From NCBI GenBank assembly GCA_009599575.1, contig VWND01000017.1, forward strand, positions 372,001-436,000: DNA of 64,000 nucleotides, written 5' to 3'. A program made the position numbers and the translations under genes. The notes beneath the pieces are model-generated. The model did not search any database. It was given only the letters and a program-made list of their open reading frames with translations, and was not told the DNA's origin. The stretch comes from Blumeriella jaapii (Eukaryota > Ascomycota > Leotiomycetes > Helotiales > Drepanopezizaceae). Shown here one piece after another: positions 1 through 11,200 of the stretch; the stretch's first letter is position 1; each line of letters starts with the position of its first letter.

Positions 1-119
1 GCTCGTACTCGTATCCGGTGTTGAGCCGCATCCGACCCACTTAAACCAGCAGCTCGACAATTGCTTTTCGACATCGAGCGCGACTTGTCGACGCGCCAGT
101 CGAAACGGAGGCCGTCACC

Positions 120-2584
120 ATGAACAACATGCAGATGCAGGAGCCGATCCAGGGCATTCAGAGAGAACTGGTAAGCCTACATCAACCACCCGCTATGGAA
201 TCAACGCGGCGCGATTGTTGACGCGAATGCAGCAAGGTCATGTTCACCTGGTCTCGACTTATAGATTTCCCTCCCTTGCCCAGCTCCACCCCGACAAAGT
301 CGCCGAATATCTCCTGGGAGCGCCCAAAATTGCCCGCGACCAGTCTCCCTTCTACTGGACGTACCTCGACCGCCCCGCTGATGGAACTGTGCTGTTGATC
401 TGGCAATCGGTCTCGCTGGGCCCGGAATTCCCCAGTGATGGATATGTATGGAGCCCGGGAGAGAGCCCCTACGCGATCGACGTGCCCGGCGGCTACGTGA
501 GTACAAAGCAATCTTCTGGCGATGCCGCACCTGTAGTTGACCGTCCCAGACTCTTGAGATGTACCAGCAAAAGACCGGCTACGCGCCCGGCGAAACCGTC
601 ACGTCCCATTCCCGTCGACGATACCGTCTCATGCCCCCTCGTGCCAATCCCAATGTCCCCTCCCCGGACCCGTCTCTCTGGATCGTCCATTACACGCAAT
701 GCGATCCCAGCGATCGCGTGCCTGCCAACATGATTCCTGTCGACCTTCGCGTCCAGCATATCATGAACACGCGGCAGCATCTACACGCGCATGGGCAGAT
801 TGTGCAGAAGGAGTTCATGTTGCATGATCGCAACAACTGGCCTCAAATTGCCTTTCCGAGAGGGAATCCGCGCGGTCAGACGATGTATAGCGGCGGCGCA
901 CCACAAGCCCGGGTGCCGCAAACGATGGCGTACCCTACTCATCAACAGCATGCCGCTGGTCCGCCGACGAAGCGGGCGAGGACTCAGACCAACGTGACCC
1001 AGGCTGCGGCTCTTAACGCTGCGGCCATGGAGCCTGACGACGAGGAGGATTACACTCGTGGTGACCTGTTCGACCTCATGACCCCTCGAGATGTCAGTAT
1101 GGCACGGTACAAGCAAAACCACGAATGGATGGAGGAGATTCTTTCTTCGCCGTATGCAATCCATCAGATCGTCCCGACGGATCTGGGGCTCGGCCTGCGT
1201 GGGGAACTTGGTGCTCTGACCGAAGGGATTTTTGACGCACCGTACAACCCATTGCACGCATATGTCCCCGAGGACATGCTTGGCAAGGCCGACAGTGACC
1301 TCGCGAAGCAGGAGCGTGGTGTCTTCTTCACTCCGTACCATGTCGGAGACAGAGATGCCCCGAAGCAGGATGTCCCGAAGAATGTGTACCTGGGGCGATT
1401 GGATGCTGACAAGAAGGCGGAGTTCTGCAAGAGGGTCGAAAGTCGCCGCGGACAATGACGAATACAAGAAGATAGAGGCGAAGCATGCCAAGCGGTTAGC
1501 CAAATTCCGAAAGGGTTCGATTTTCACCACTGCTGAGAAGCAACTTCGAACTGCTGTCGAAGACCCAAGCGAGACCGGACCCGAAATCTGGCGCTTGGAG
1601 GGCCGGATTGACGAAGACGCCGAGGAGAGTCATGTTACCACTAAGACTGCTGCAAAGGTTTCAGATATTGTTGCTCAGGTAGAAGCTTCAGTCGGTCGTC
1701 ACGCCGCAGCCGTGAAGGAACTCATCCGTGTTCAAGACGGTGGTTTCGAAGAAGCTGCACCTCGTGTCACACCTCCGGCACCCACTCCAGGCTCTGTGCT
1801 AGGTAACAATGCCCATGCTTCGCATAATGGCTCCCATAATGGCTCGCATAATGACTTCCAGAACGGCTCCCACGGCTCCAACGGCTCCGCACATAGCGGG
1901 GTCTTGGCCGAAAGCGCCGACGTCGAAATGAGCAACTCGGCCGCCAGCCTTCTAGACCAGTATAACCACAGCGGTCCATCGTCCAACGCAACGCCCGGAA
2001 CAGGCAGTAACTTTCCAACGCCGCAGCCTCCGTTTCAGCACCCATCGTCCACCAACACGCCAAGTAACCTGCACACAGCCTCTCCGCACCCGCCGCCACC
2101 TCAGCAGCAACAAGCAGCAGTTGACGTCCCAATGGGTAATACCGGAGATCCTCAGGTTCCATCTGACACCGTAGGCGGCGACTGGGTCGTCGTTCCCCCT
2201 GGTGGCATCTCTCCGCAACACGCATCTGACTCCTCAGCTCAACCCCAGCCTCAAAACCAGAACCAGCCTCCTCATCCCCCTCCTGCTCCTCCCACTACCA
2301 CTGCCTACAATCCTTCGCCTCGCCCCACTAGCACGTCAGACAACAACACACCTCAAGTCCCCGATTTTCAAAACTCGCCTAACGCCTTCACAGACCTGGC
2401 TGACATTGACGGCGCTGGGGGCGCCATGGGGGGCTATGGGGGAGACGGCGCGGATCTCGGAGAAATGGGACTGGATATGGAGAGCGGGCAGGGAATGGAT
2501 GACTCTGCTTTTGGGGATGCGTTTCATGGCGTTGAGGCGGGGGGACAGGACGATGGAGATGGTGGTATGGCTGAGGGTATGTGA
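120..2584 (+). CDS. ssr4: SWI/SNF and RSC chromatin-remodelling subunit Ssr4 (frameshifted in this sequence)
   Basis: Recognised as the fungal Ssr4 (former DUF1750) family, a nuclear subunit shared by SWI/SNF and RSC remodellers. I model exons 120-170, 233-496 and 550 onward; both introns have GTAAGC/GTGAGT donors and all junctions are phase 0. The conserved N-terminal domain is visible as HVHLVSTYRFPS, FYWTYLDRP and TGYAPGETV, followed by a second conserved block ending YLGRLDADKKAEF. The C-terminal half is low-complexity, rich in Pro, Gln, Ser and Gly, with a His-Asn-Gly-Ser micro-repeat near 1822-1890. Around 1431-1450 the reading frame moves by one base (a gtcg-aaa-gtcg direct repeat is present) and the protein continues in the next frame to 2584. 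Without the shift the product would be about 780 residues. Family call is firm; the frameshift is either a sequence error or a real lesion. Confidence 0.9.
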
Positions 2585-4614
2585 GCTCGAATGGTGACGA
2601 GAAGCGTGGAGTGGGGTGTGGAGTGTGGACGAAGCTTGAAGCGCTCAAGTTGCAGGGATTCCCTTCGGAGCACGTGTGGATGTGGAATTGAAGATTGAAT
2701 ACGGGCGGAAATCAACTGTCTGTGTTGTGTTGTACTGTATTATTGTATGTAGGATAACGAGATGGTGAAATCTGGTTTTTTGTCTCTCTCTCTCTTTTAT
2801 CTGCACTCGCTTGTGTCTAACGCGAAATTTCCTTCCTTCTTTTCTTTCCTTTATTCCCTTCTTCCTTTGTTTATTTACTTTCTACTTTCTCGCTCCGAGT
2901 TGATCATCCTTTGTTGAGAGGGAAAAGAAATGGGGAGGTGGGGGGCTTCTTACACATCACGCTTCGGCTTCACCCCACGCTCCTCTCTCCCTTCTTCTTT
3001 CTTTCTTCCTTCTTCTGATCTTGGGTGAAAGAGGGAGGGACCCTGGGCACCACGAGGTATGTCTTTACGTGCCGTCAGGTGGTGGGTGATGATGCATCTC
3101 CCCTGCCCTTCGCACAGCTGTTGAATTTAGCATCATCGGCATTCTTACAGCCGCTGGAAAAGATGCAAGATTGTGATCGGGGGGCTGGTCTCTGGTATCG
3201 TATTGCATGTGGCGAGGCTTGGGTCCTTGTTCTCTGGGCTGGTTGGTTGGGGAGCTCGGGCTGAGGAGGGGGTTGTTTAGGCGAGCTTGTTTGGGGTGGG
3301 GGGGGGGGAGGGGGGGGGGGGTTGAATTGCTGGTTGAGTATCTCCCAATTGACTTCCAAAAAATGGGGGACTTTCTGGATATTACATCTGATACGAGCAT
3401 TGATGGGGAGGGGGAGGGGCGGCGGTTTGGCAATAGTGATAGGAATGCATTTGACAACTTCTGCCGTGTTTGCACTTGCACTTAGCATGTAGCCCGAATA
3501 CCTTGTTCAGCGTCTTCCGTTAAGTACAGGTTTTCAATCACTAGAAAATTACTTTACCGTGGTCTTCGTTTCGGAAGGCTGAGGGATACGCCGAATAACA
3601 GGCCTAATGCTAAGGGAAAATGATTATCTGATCATGACGGTATTGCTCTTGATGACAGACGTCTACCGGCTGACACTCAACAACCAATTATCGAAAAGCG
3701 GATCTTTGATTGTGAGCGAAACAGAGGGCATTTTTGGGAGTTTAGATATTGGTTATTCATCTAAGAAGTACAGGCAAATGTCAAAGCAACTTCCGACGAG
3801 CTTTCGAAGAATATAAGCCGGGCCTCCTACATTGTTCCTCCGACTTGGGCATATTTTGTTGCTATAGCTACCGTGTAGTGATTGATCGATCAAACATCAT
3901 GTAGCGGTATCTTATAACTCTTGTGTTCAGATACACTTTGCAAGATACAGCCAATAAAAGTGTCTTGCCAGGTCAACTAATCTTGTAATACTTAGGCCAA
4001 GTAACTACTGCTACCTGAACTCAAGCCCGGTGAATTCACTGGGAGTATGTAAGCAGCTTTCATAGCTTCAGATCAACTGAATCCTAGGTAGTTTCTAAAG
4101 CCTACGTAGGGGTCTTGTATGTAAAACTCGTCTCCCATTCATATGAAAGTGCGCAACTGGATAACCGTTAATAAACTACCCGTGCTATGTCAACACTTCA
4201 AGATGCCTCGAGCTCCTCTGGTAGCCTTGGAATGCCTATTGGTACAGATGTCAAGAATGTCTCTATCGAGATCTTCCTGTTGTCATGCCGCTTGTTGCCG
4301 TCGCCATGAGGTCGTTGCTCACCACGGGACATTGTTAGCGCCAAGGCTGGTAGCGACCCCGGTGTTGCCGTATTTATTTACGCCCACGCGTGTTGACAAC
4401 CCTTTCTCCCCTTCCTAGCCAGAGACACAACATATCTCATCCACGCATATAGCCTCAAAACTACTCTGCTGGATACATCTGTTCTGTACTCTACCTCTCT
4501 CGCTCCGATCCTCACCAAATCGATCAGCTCCAAACTCCACCTCCATCTCCTCACTTATTCGCACTTACCTCAAGCCTCACGACATCAGGCCGCTTTCTCT
4601 CCTCTACCTTCAAG
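2585..4614. other. Gene-free interval
   Basis: No convincing gene. It holds the ssr4 3' region with T/C-rich low complexity (2770-2900), a G-run at 3293-3321 interrupted by single T and A, and a CT-rich leader just before the ATG at 4615. Short ORFs here have no recognisable motif or splice pattern. Confidence 0.6.
3293..3321 (+). repeat. Poly-G tract
   Basis: A 29-base tract that is almost pure G on the plus strand, with only two interruptions. It could fold as a G-quadruplex and is a likely site of length errors in sequencing. Confidence 0.9.
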
Positions 4615-5277
4615 ATGCGCTTCAGATACCTTGAGAACGTCGTCCTGACGGCCTTCGACAACACCCTCCTCCTTGCCACCGCCGCCGTCACCGCTGTCAA
4701 TGCCAAAGCTAGCGCCGTGAGAAAATCATGCCGTATCGACTGCCACCTGCCCGGGATCTTCGTGCCTCTGGTAAGTGATCTAGACATTCACCGCGATATT
4801 AATGCTCTCGCACCAGCGATCGAACAAGTTGCTCTTAGCCTTCCGCTTGCGCCTGAGCCTTCAAGTGCTCCGGCTCCGTCTCCAGACACTACCGTTCCCA
4901 GAAAGAAGAGTGTCCGATTCGTCATAGACCCCATCTATCCCGAGATAGATATCTGCGACTACAGAGAGTACGAGGTCAGTGATCCCGGATGCAGACTCGG
5001 ACAGGTCCCGGTGTACGGAAACTCGCCAGATAGTCCTGGGAAGAAGACCATCCAAGTACTGCCTGGCGGCAGGATGTTCCTCATCAAAGCCGTCGGAACC
5101 TACTTCCTTCCACAACCTGCCTCGAATGTCGAACCACGTTGCAAGAGTCGCAGGAAGCTCCGGACTTGCGACTGTGGGCGATCACCCGCTCCCCCAATCT
5201 CACCAATGACGATGCAGCTTCCACCGGTTGGCCCTTGGAACATACTTGTGGTGAACGGTCAGCTAGTTGTCACATGA
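4615..5277 (+). CDS. Uncharacterised 220-aa protein
   Basis: Single open frame of 220 codons starting at an ATG after a strongly CT-rich leader (4480-4612) typical of fungal promoters. The product has an Ala-rich segment at about residues 12-36, a Pro/Ser-rich linker (about 80-100), a conserved-looking block beginning KKSVRFVIDPIYPEIDI, and a basic Cys-containing C-terminus. I recognise no family. An intron-like segment 4771-4816 (GTAAGT...CACCAG) lies inside the frame; removing it would bring an early stop, so I keep it as coding, but a retained-intron form is possible. The next gene begins about 310 bp downstream on the same strand. Confidence 0.45.
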   Translation: MRFRYLENVVLTAFDNTLLLATAAVTAVNAKASAVRKSCRIDCHLPGIFVPLVSDLDIHRDINALAPAIEQVALSLPLAPEPSSAPAPSPDTTVPRKKSVRFVIDPIYPEIDICDYREYEVSDPGCRLGQVPVYGNSPDSPGKKTIQVLPGGRMFLIKAVGTYFLPQPASNVEPRCKSRRKLRTCDCGRSPAPPISPMTMQLPPVGPWNILVVNGQLVVT

Positions 5278-5366
5278 GTTCTCCTCGTCCGCCTCCTACT
5301 TCTGACCACAGGTTCGACTTGACTTGACTTGCTTCACTTGACTGACTTCAAACTGGCCCTTCCCAG

Positions 5367-5409
5367 GTAAGTACACACTTTCACTCTTATCCTAACAGCT
5401 ACGCTTTAG
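5367..5409 (+). other. Probable intron in the leader of the 5587 gene
   Basis: A 43-bp segment with a GTAAGT donor, an ATCCTAAC branch-like site and a TTTAG acceptor. All three frames immediately before it contain stops, so it is best read as an intron in the untranslated leader of the next gene. Confidence 0.4.
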
Positions 5410-5586
5410 TGGCTACAGAAAAAAAGGTTCATCATCGTTGGCCTGGGGCTGGTTACCCTGGGGCAGCGTTGGTGAATATCAACAACAATCACAAAAACAG
5501 CGGACAACGCGTCGAATATACCTGACACATAGCATTCTAGCACGCATCTTTTTCCTTTCTCTCACCGTCTCACACAAACCATTCGG

Positions 5587-6049
5587 ATGGGACTTCGGTC
5601 CCTTTTACGCTTACTGTTTTGCTTAGGATCTAGGAATCCATCTCCGCCCACATCGTATCGTATCGACTCGTCGTCCAAGTTTCTCAAAGCCATCTCGGCT
5701 AATATCGTAAGTTGCTGCTGTCATCCATGTTGTTGTTGCTAACCTGCTATAGAAGTTACCTGCGTCCATCCGAAACCCGAATCGAGTCGTACTTAAGAAG
5801 GACACAAAAGAAGACACCCGCTTTCATTACCTGAATCAAGTCGTACTCAAGGACATACAAGAAGCCACCGGCGCTCATCCGGACCCGAATCAAGTCGTAC
5901 TCAAGGACATAGAAAAAGTCACCCGCGGCAATCCGAAACCCGAATCCCGTCGTTATGTATCTCAATCTAAGTCTAAAGCAGCTAAAGCAGTTGCCCCTGG
6001 TCCCAGAGAGGTGGGGGCTCAAGGACATATCATTACTCAAGAAGAATAA
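5587..6049 (+). CDS. Uncharacterised small protein with VVLKDI repeats, two exons
   Basis: Spliced gene read directly from the sequence. Exon 1 is 5587-5706 (40 codons), the intron is 5707-5752 with GTAAGT, GCTAAC and TAG signals, and exon 2 is 5753-6049 ending TAA; phases close to give 138 residues. The N-terminus MGLRSLLRLLFCLG is a short basic-hydrophobic stretch that could be a weak signal peptide. The body has repeats of about 20 residues centred on NQVVLKDIQEAT / NQVVLKDIEKVT, then a Lys/Ser/Ala-rich tail ending TQEE. I recognise no family. The 3' part of exon 2, stop included, is copied at least twice more downstream. A possible leader intron lies at 5367-5409. Real gene likely; function unknown. 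Confidence 0.55.
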
Positions 6050-6580
6050 AAGAATAAGCCACCGAGGCTCAATTGAAACCCGAATCAAGTCGCACTCAAG
6101 GACATAGAAGAAGCAACCGACACTCATCCGAACCCGAATCAAGTCGTACTCAAGGACATAGAAAAAGTCACCCGCGGCAATCCGAAACTCGAATCCCGTC
6201 GTTATGTATCTCAATCTAAGTCTAAAGCAGCTAAAGCAGTTGCCCCTGGTCCCAGAGAGGTGGGGGCTCAAGGACATGTTATTACTCAAGAGGAATGAAA
6301 GAAGAAGCCTCCGAGGCTCAAATGAAACCCGAATCAAGTCGCACTCAAGGACATACAAAAAGTCACCCGTGACCATCCGAAACTCGAATCCGATTGTATC
6401 GTAGATCCATCTAAATCTAAAGCAATTGCCCCTGGTCCCAGAGAGGAGGGGACTCAAGGACATGTTATCACTCAAGAAGAATAAAGAAGCCATCCCCGTT
6501 GGATCCGTACGAAATCCGAACCAGGCTGAGTCTCCAAGGCCATAGAGAGGAACCGGATTCATTCCCGCAGGACGCACTAA
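5880..6580 (+). repeat. Tandem duplication of the terminal exon (249-bp period)
   Basis: The segment beginning caagtcgtactcaagg at 5891 recurs at 6140, an offset of 249 bp, and a shortened third unit begins at 6335. The period equals 83 codons, so frame is preserved, and each unit ends in the same place with codons for TQEE followed by TAA, TGA and TAA (6049, about 6298 and about 6484). A fourth, badly degraded copy follows from about 6500. Units differ by scattered substitutions, so the duplications are not brand new. An antisense ORF spans the array only because the period is divisible by three. Confidence 0.85.
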
Positions 6581-6603
6581 CAAGGGGAGGGCCAGCGCGA
6601 AGT

Positions 6604-6634
6604 CAATGTCAAGTCAAGTCAAGTCAAGTCAAGC
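6604..6634 (+). repeat. TCAAG microsatellite
   Basis: Pure pentamer repeat, about five copies, immediately downstream of the exon-duplication array. Confidence 0.9.
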
Positions 6635-9404
6635 CACACCCGTACTATCAAAGTCCACCTCTGGATCATGGCCATCAACACCCAAGAACAGGCTCAGCTC
6701 GCGAGAAGTCAACGCTCTGCTCTTCCCGTCGCGATCCGAGGATACTAACCCCACCACTCCCCTCTAACTCCCCCCCTTAGTTGCGGACGACGCCACCACG
6801 ATTCCAACCCGCGAGTTCCAGCTCCCGCGAAGGCAAAAGCGTGATCACCGCTTTTTGATTAGCTGACGTCACTCTGTGCTTTTTAGCGTCTGTCGACTAA
6901 ACTTCTTGATGACGCATGTCTCTCGAGACGTTGCCGAGGGGCCCCTTTGATTCTGGCTTTCGGGTCATGACTCGTCAAGGGGCCAAGGGGTTGCTGTGTT
7001 CGCCGTGGTACCCCTAGGCCCCTACCTCACGGTCTATGTACTGGAAGCTCCAAACAAGTGAGCATCATCGGCATTCTCTTGATGAGAATAGTAGTTGAGA
7101 CGAAAGGATCGAGAAAAGCAGTTGCCACGTGGTTTGGTGCGATGAATCAGTTGCTTTGCTAGAGAGGTTCATGATTGCGGGTCTGACTGAGACTTGGTGA
7201 TTTGATATACCCATGGATACTGTGAGAGATATTGGGTAGCGAGACTGTGTATGTGCCGGGTTCGAAATGGTACGAACCTCAATCCTCACGAGGTGTGCCC
7301 CCCGTAACTGTTTACCTACTGTTGAGGTAGTGTTGGCCAGCGCTGGCCCCGTCAGAGTTCTACCCGTCCATACGTCCAGGCTGGCTGGCTGTTCAACAAT
7401 TGCAGAGCGCCCTGATCCAACAGAACGCCAACGCTCACGCTATGCTTGAAGTTCGCGACATCGATAGTTAGACCGACGAATAAGAGCTGTTTGCCACCGG
7501 CAACGACTGCGTTGAGACGCGACAGTCTATCAGATGGGTGAACGTAGCCTTGGTAATGGGCAAAAGCCTACTTGTGAGGCGATGGGGGTGTTTCTTGTTA
7601 AGTCCAGCATCTGGTCTTGCGATCCGAGAGGCACTGTCTCCTTCCTAGATGTGCGATCTTGGCAAAGCCTGACAAATTCACCGCTGCTGATAACCCATGC
7701 TGTCTCTTGCGGTGTCGTGCGTGTTTCACACTACTGTATCGCGGGTATACTTGTTATATGCACTCGTGTTTATATGATGTTGGTCATCTTTAAAGCAGAA
7801 AAAGCGCGCATGTGTATCTCGGTCCCTTCCCGAGGACACCAATACATAGGTAAGATGTAACGCCATGCACTAGAACACTACCAAAAAACCACCTTCCAAT
7901 TCATCACCTCTCGCGAAACAAAATCGAGAATCATGGAAATCAGGAAAAAGCATAAACGTGGAAAGTATTGCTGATTCCAACGCTTAACGCCACGTAACCG
8001 AAAAGTAAACAAACATACCTACCTTGCGCCTTCCTCGCTTAATTGACTCGCCAAGCCCTCCAACCACCACGTAACGTACCTACCTAGTTATCATTCAACT
8101 GCCTGGTCCCCGAAAAATTGCACAACTCGCAGCAACTCGCATTCCGTGAAGCATGCCTAACGAGCCAGTAGAATGGATTCATTGCATTCCAAAAATCGAA
8201 CCAGCAGCGCTGAACGAGGACGCTTGCCATCCGGCCCGACTTCTACATAAGAGCCGGTCGTTCCCTCCGAGACAGGTGTGGAGGAATTGCCACAGCCATC
8301 ATGCTCATGTACATGCACAGACAGACACGCAGGGCATTCTCAGGACGATGGTTGTGAGGACAGTGGTTGCGGAAAGGTACTCGGGTGGTCGATCGTTGGC
8401 AGCTGGCGCGTGGCTCATGGAAAGCCCCCGCGCCTCTCCCCCTCTGGCGGCTTGTGCATCTGCGCTGGACGTAGGGCGGCTGTCAACGCATTGAGATCAA
8501 TGGTACGGGCTTGGCCTCTTTTGGATATCTGCCGTAGCAGTGCCTTTTACATAGCAGTGTTGTTGGCGCCGATGATACTACTACGCCTAACTCGTGGTGG
8601 ATTCCCCGAGAAAGACGGAAAGGAAATCGTGCCTTCCACTGTGAAGAAAGATCGATGACGTCGGAATATCTAAATCAGTACGAGATGAAGTGTTTCCCGA
8701 TATGGTTTGATGCGTGTACTTGGAAGAGAGGAATTTTTGGACTTCTGGAAGATTACTATTGAGGAGAAATCGCGTAGCTGAGATAACGAAACACGGATGG
8801 CGATGTGGTGGTTACGTAGAGAACGGAAGAGGGAGGGGTTTGATACTGTAAAAGGCGGTCGGGAGGGAAAAATTGGAAAGTGAAATCGTAGCATCCAGCT
8901 CTACCATTACGTTCTTCTTCTTCTTTTTTTCTTTTTCTTTTTTTTGGATACAAATGAGCCCGAAATTACAGGACCAGGACATCACACTTGGTGCTTAGAA
9001 TTCTGCTAGCACAGCCAAACATCCGACCATCGAGACATATTCCGAGTGGAGCGATGCTACTTACTGTACAGGGAAGTTGTCGAACGCTCATCTTCGGCCG
9101 CCCAATATTCCATCCAGTAGCCTCAGATTACACCAACAGGGACGGCAAACGAGCAGAAAAGAACATGCGAACGTCGTCAGTGGTGGTATGAACATTATGC
9201 GAAAGCTATTCACGAAGCAGAAATCCATCCATCACCGGAAATGCCCCATGAAAAGGATTCGAACTGGTGCAGTGAGAAGCACGGACGAGCCTGAGCAATG
9301 AGCTTCTGCAGTAATCATGAACACGTTTGGGTCGATGAGAAACAAGCAATGAAAGACGGTGGTGCTTGAAGATCAGCGGTAAACCCAGAGATCCTCGTCA
9401 GCTT
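6635..9404. other. Gene-free interval
   Basis: No gene supported. Several ORFs of 60-126 codons occur (for example one at 8278-8658 rich in Cys near its start, opening on GTG), but none has a clear ATG context, splice structure or recognisable motif. A T/C-rich run lies at 8910-8945. Confidence 0.5.
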
Positions 9405-9595
9405 AATATTTTGGTATCACAGGTTGGTGGTACGGGAAAGACTAGTTTTACATCGGGGGTTGAAATATGAATGTCTTTCTACTAGCTATGCGAGCGCGGA
9501 AATATGTGGGGTAGCGGTGCGAGCACGCCGAGGCGCAACATCGTGACCTAGCATCACATGACGTTCACATGACCGCACCGGGTTATTCCTACAGT
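9405..9595 (+). repeat. Dispersed repeat family A, copy 1
   Basis: About 190 bp that align by eye with 53100-53312. Shared blocks in order include ttggtatca, gaaa(a)gactagt, ggttgaaat, tctttcta, gcgatgcgag/gctatgcgag, a run of cgcgg/gcgga with atatg, then gtgacct and gggttattcc/gggtattccc. It is non-coding; its class (solo LTR, MITE or SINE) is undetermined because no clean termini or target duplication were seen. Confidence 0.6.
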
Positions 9596-11200
9596 ATATA
9601 ATCTTTTCGCAGATAAGAGGGGCTTATGTTGGGTCGTTTCAGCTTCTACGAGCGTGCGAAAAGGATTGATAATAATGATATTGTTTAACGTCTGGAGGGG
9701 GCAGTGAAACTGCGCAACCTCAAGCCTTTCGCAGAGCATTGGAAACGTGCTAAGCTAGGGATTTTTATACACAAAAAACCCTCGAGAAAGCAGTTATATA
9801 AAAGAAATGTGTAACAAAAGGTCCGCTATTTGAGCCTTTCTCCTACAGGCGGGATGGTTTTCCATTGTGTTCGTGAAATCAAATTTCGAATTGATATGAA
9901 CAGTGCCGGAACGCTGAGTGTTTTTGTTGGTCGTGCGACCAGTGGTTGAGCTAATACGGCGAATTTTGAAAAACAGAACAAATCAGAAACGCAAGCAATC
10001 CTGCAACGTCTCCATCCCAAAAACCTAATCGTTCGTAATGCAATGTTTGAAACTTTTCCTCTGCAACGGCAACACGCTGCCCCAAAATCTACCTAGGGCA
10101 GATAAACGAGTAAAACTCAGTGGTGTGAAGAAATTCCGCGAATTGCTTCGCGTTCAGCTTCCCGAGATAGCGCAATGCTTCGGTGTCCGAAGTAGGTGGG
10201 TGATCCGGCGAAGAGGATTGAAAGGCCGCCAAACAGTGATTTCTTCAAGTCTGTCAAGTTTTCGGCATATATTTCCGTCTCCACACGTGCCTCTCGATAT
10301 CACGTGACGCAGACATGCCGCTTCCCTCAGGTACCGAAGCTCGATCTCACGGATGCCTACAGCTGTATTCCAGATCAAGAGAGCGTGGGCCGCAATGACG
10401 GAAGCGATGGCGGAGACTCGACGCGGTGCGAAAAGGTACCCTGATGCCTGATGCCAGCAGCAGGCGGCCTCACGCGAGTCACGACACGCCGTGGCCTTAG
10501 CGTATCACTCACGACCTAAACATCAGCATCTGGTAATTACAGTACATACTGTACAAGTCTGTAAAACGGGATGAAACGAGAGGTTATTCGAATGAGTTTC
10601 GAGTTCCGTAAACACGATGCTGCTACTGTACGCGGCGATGGTGAGACGGTTCCTGGCAATACGAGGGCGTCTTCTTCGTGAACGGACGCTGCGGGAAAGA
10701 GACTTTCTGGGCGAGTCCTTACTTTGGGCAGAGGAAATGAAAAAAGTCTAAAGCTCGAGTATGCAGGACTGTCAAGGAGGTGAAGGTTGAGCGTGGCCAG
10801 CACATCCATACCGGCGAGTGCAGGCGGCCCCAAGTTCAGAGTCAAAATCATGTCTGAGCGGCAATGTGGAGAAGCGCACAGAAAATCGCATTTGAGCTAG
10901 CTAACAGAAACAAGAAGAGCAAGGAGGCAACAGCAAAACAGAATGTGGGGGAGGAAACATCCATTGTTATTATTCGAAAGGCTGCAGGTGACTCCTGGAC
11001 AGCCGAGCCCCGGTTGTAGATTACACCAATCATGTACAAAGAAAACAAGAAAACGACCCGACCGCCGTCTATTACACTCTGACACCCGACATTAATCCCA
11101 CGCCGTGGAGTGCGCCACGCGCGAGACGCCGAGGACAGGCAGAAACGTTCCACATGACGGATCACTCATCCACGAGCCTCGCTTGCTGGTTGAGAGGTGT
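9596..11200. other. Gene-free interval
   Basis: No gene supported. The right end (11060-11200) is the 3' flank of the minus-strand GPI-protein gene. Short ORFs look random. Confidence 0.5.

Noticed and set aside
4771..4816. Intron inside the 4615 gene
   Set aside because: Signals are good, but removing it causes an early stop while retention leaves a long open frame; kept only as a note.
5756..6583. 275-codon antisense ORF with internal repeats
   Set aside because: It is open only because the exon-duplication period (249 bp) is a multiple of three; the plus strand has splice signals, a start and consistent stops.
9240..9275. B-box-like GTTCGAATCC on the minus strand
   Set aside because: Flanking bases cannot form a T-stem, and no A-box is present.
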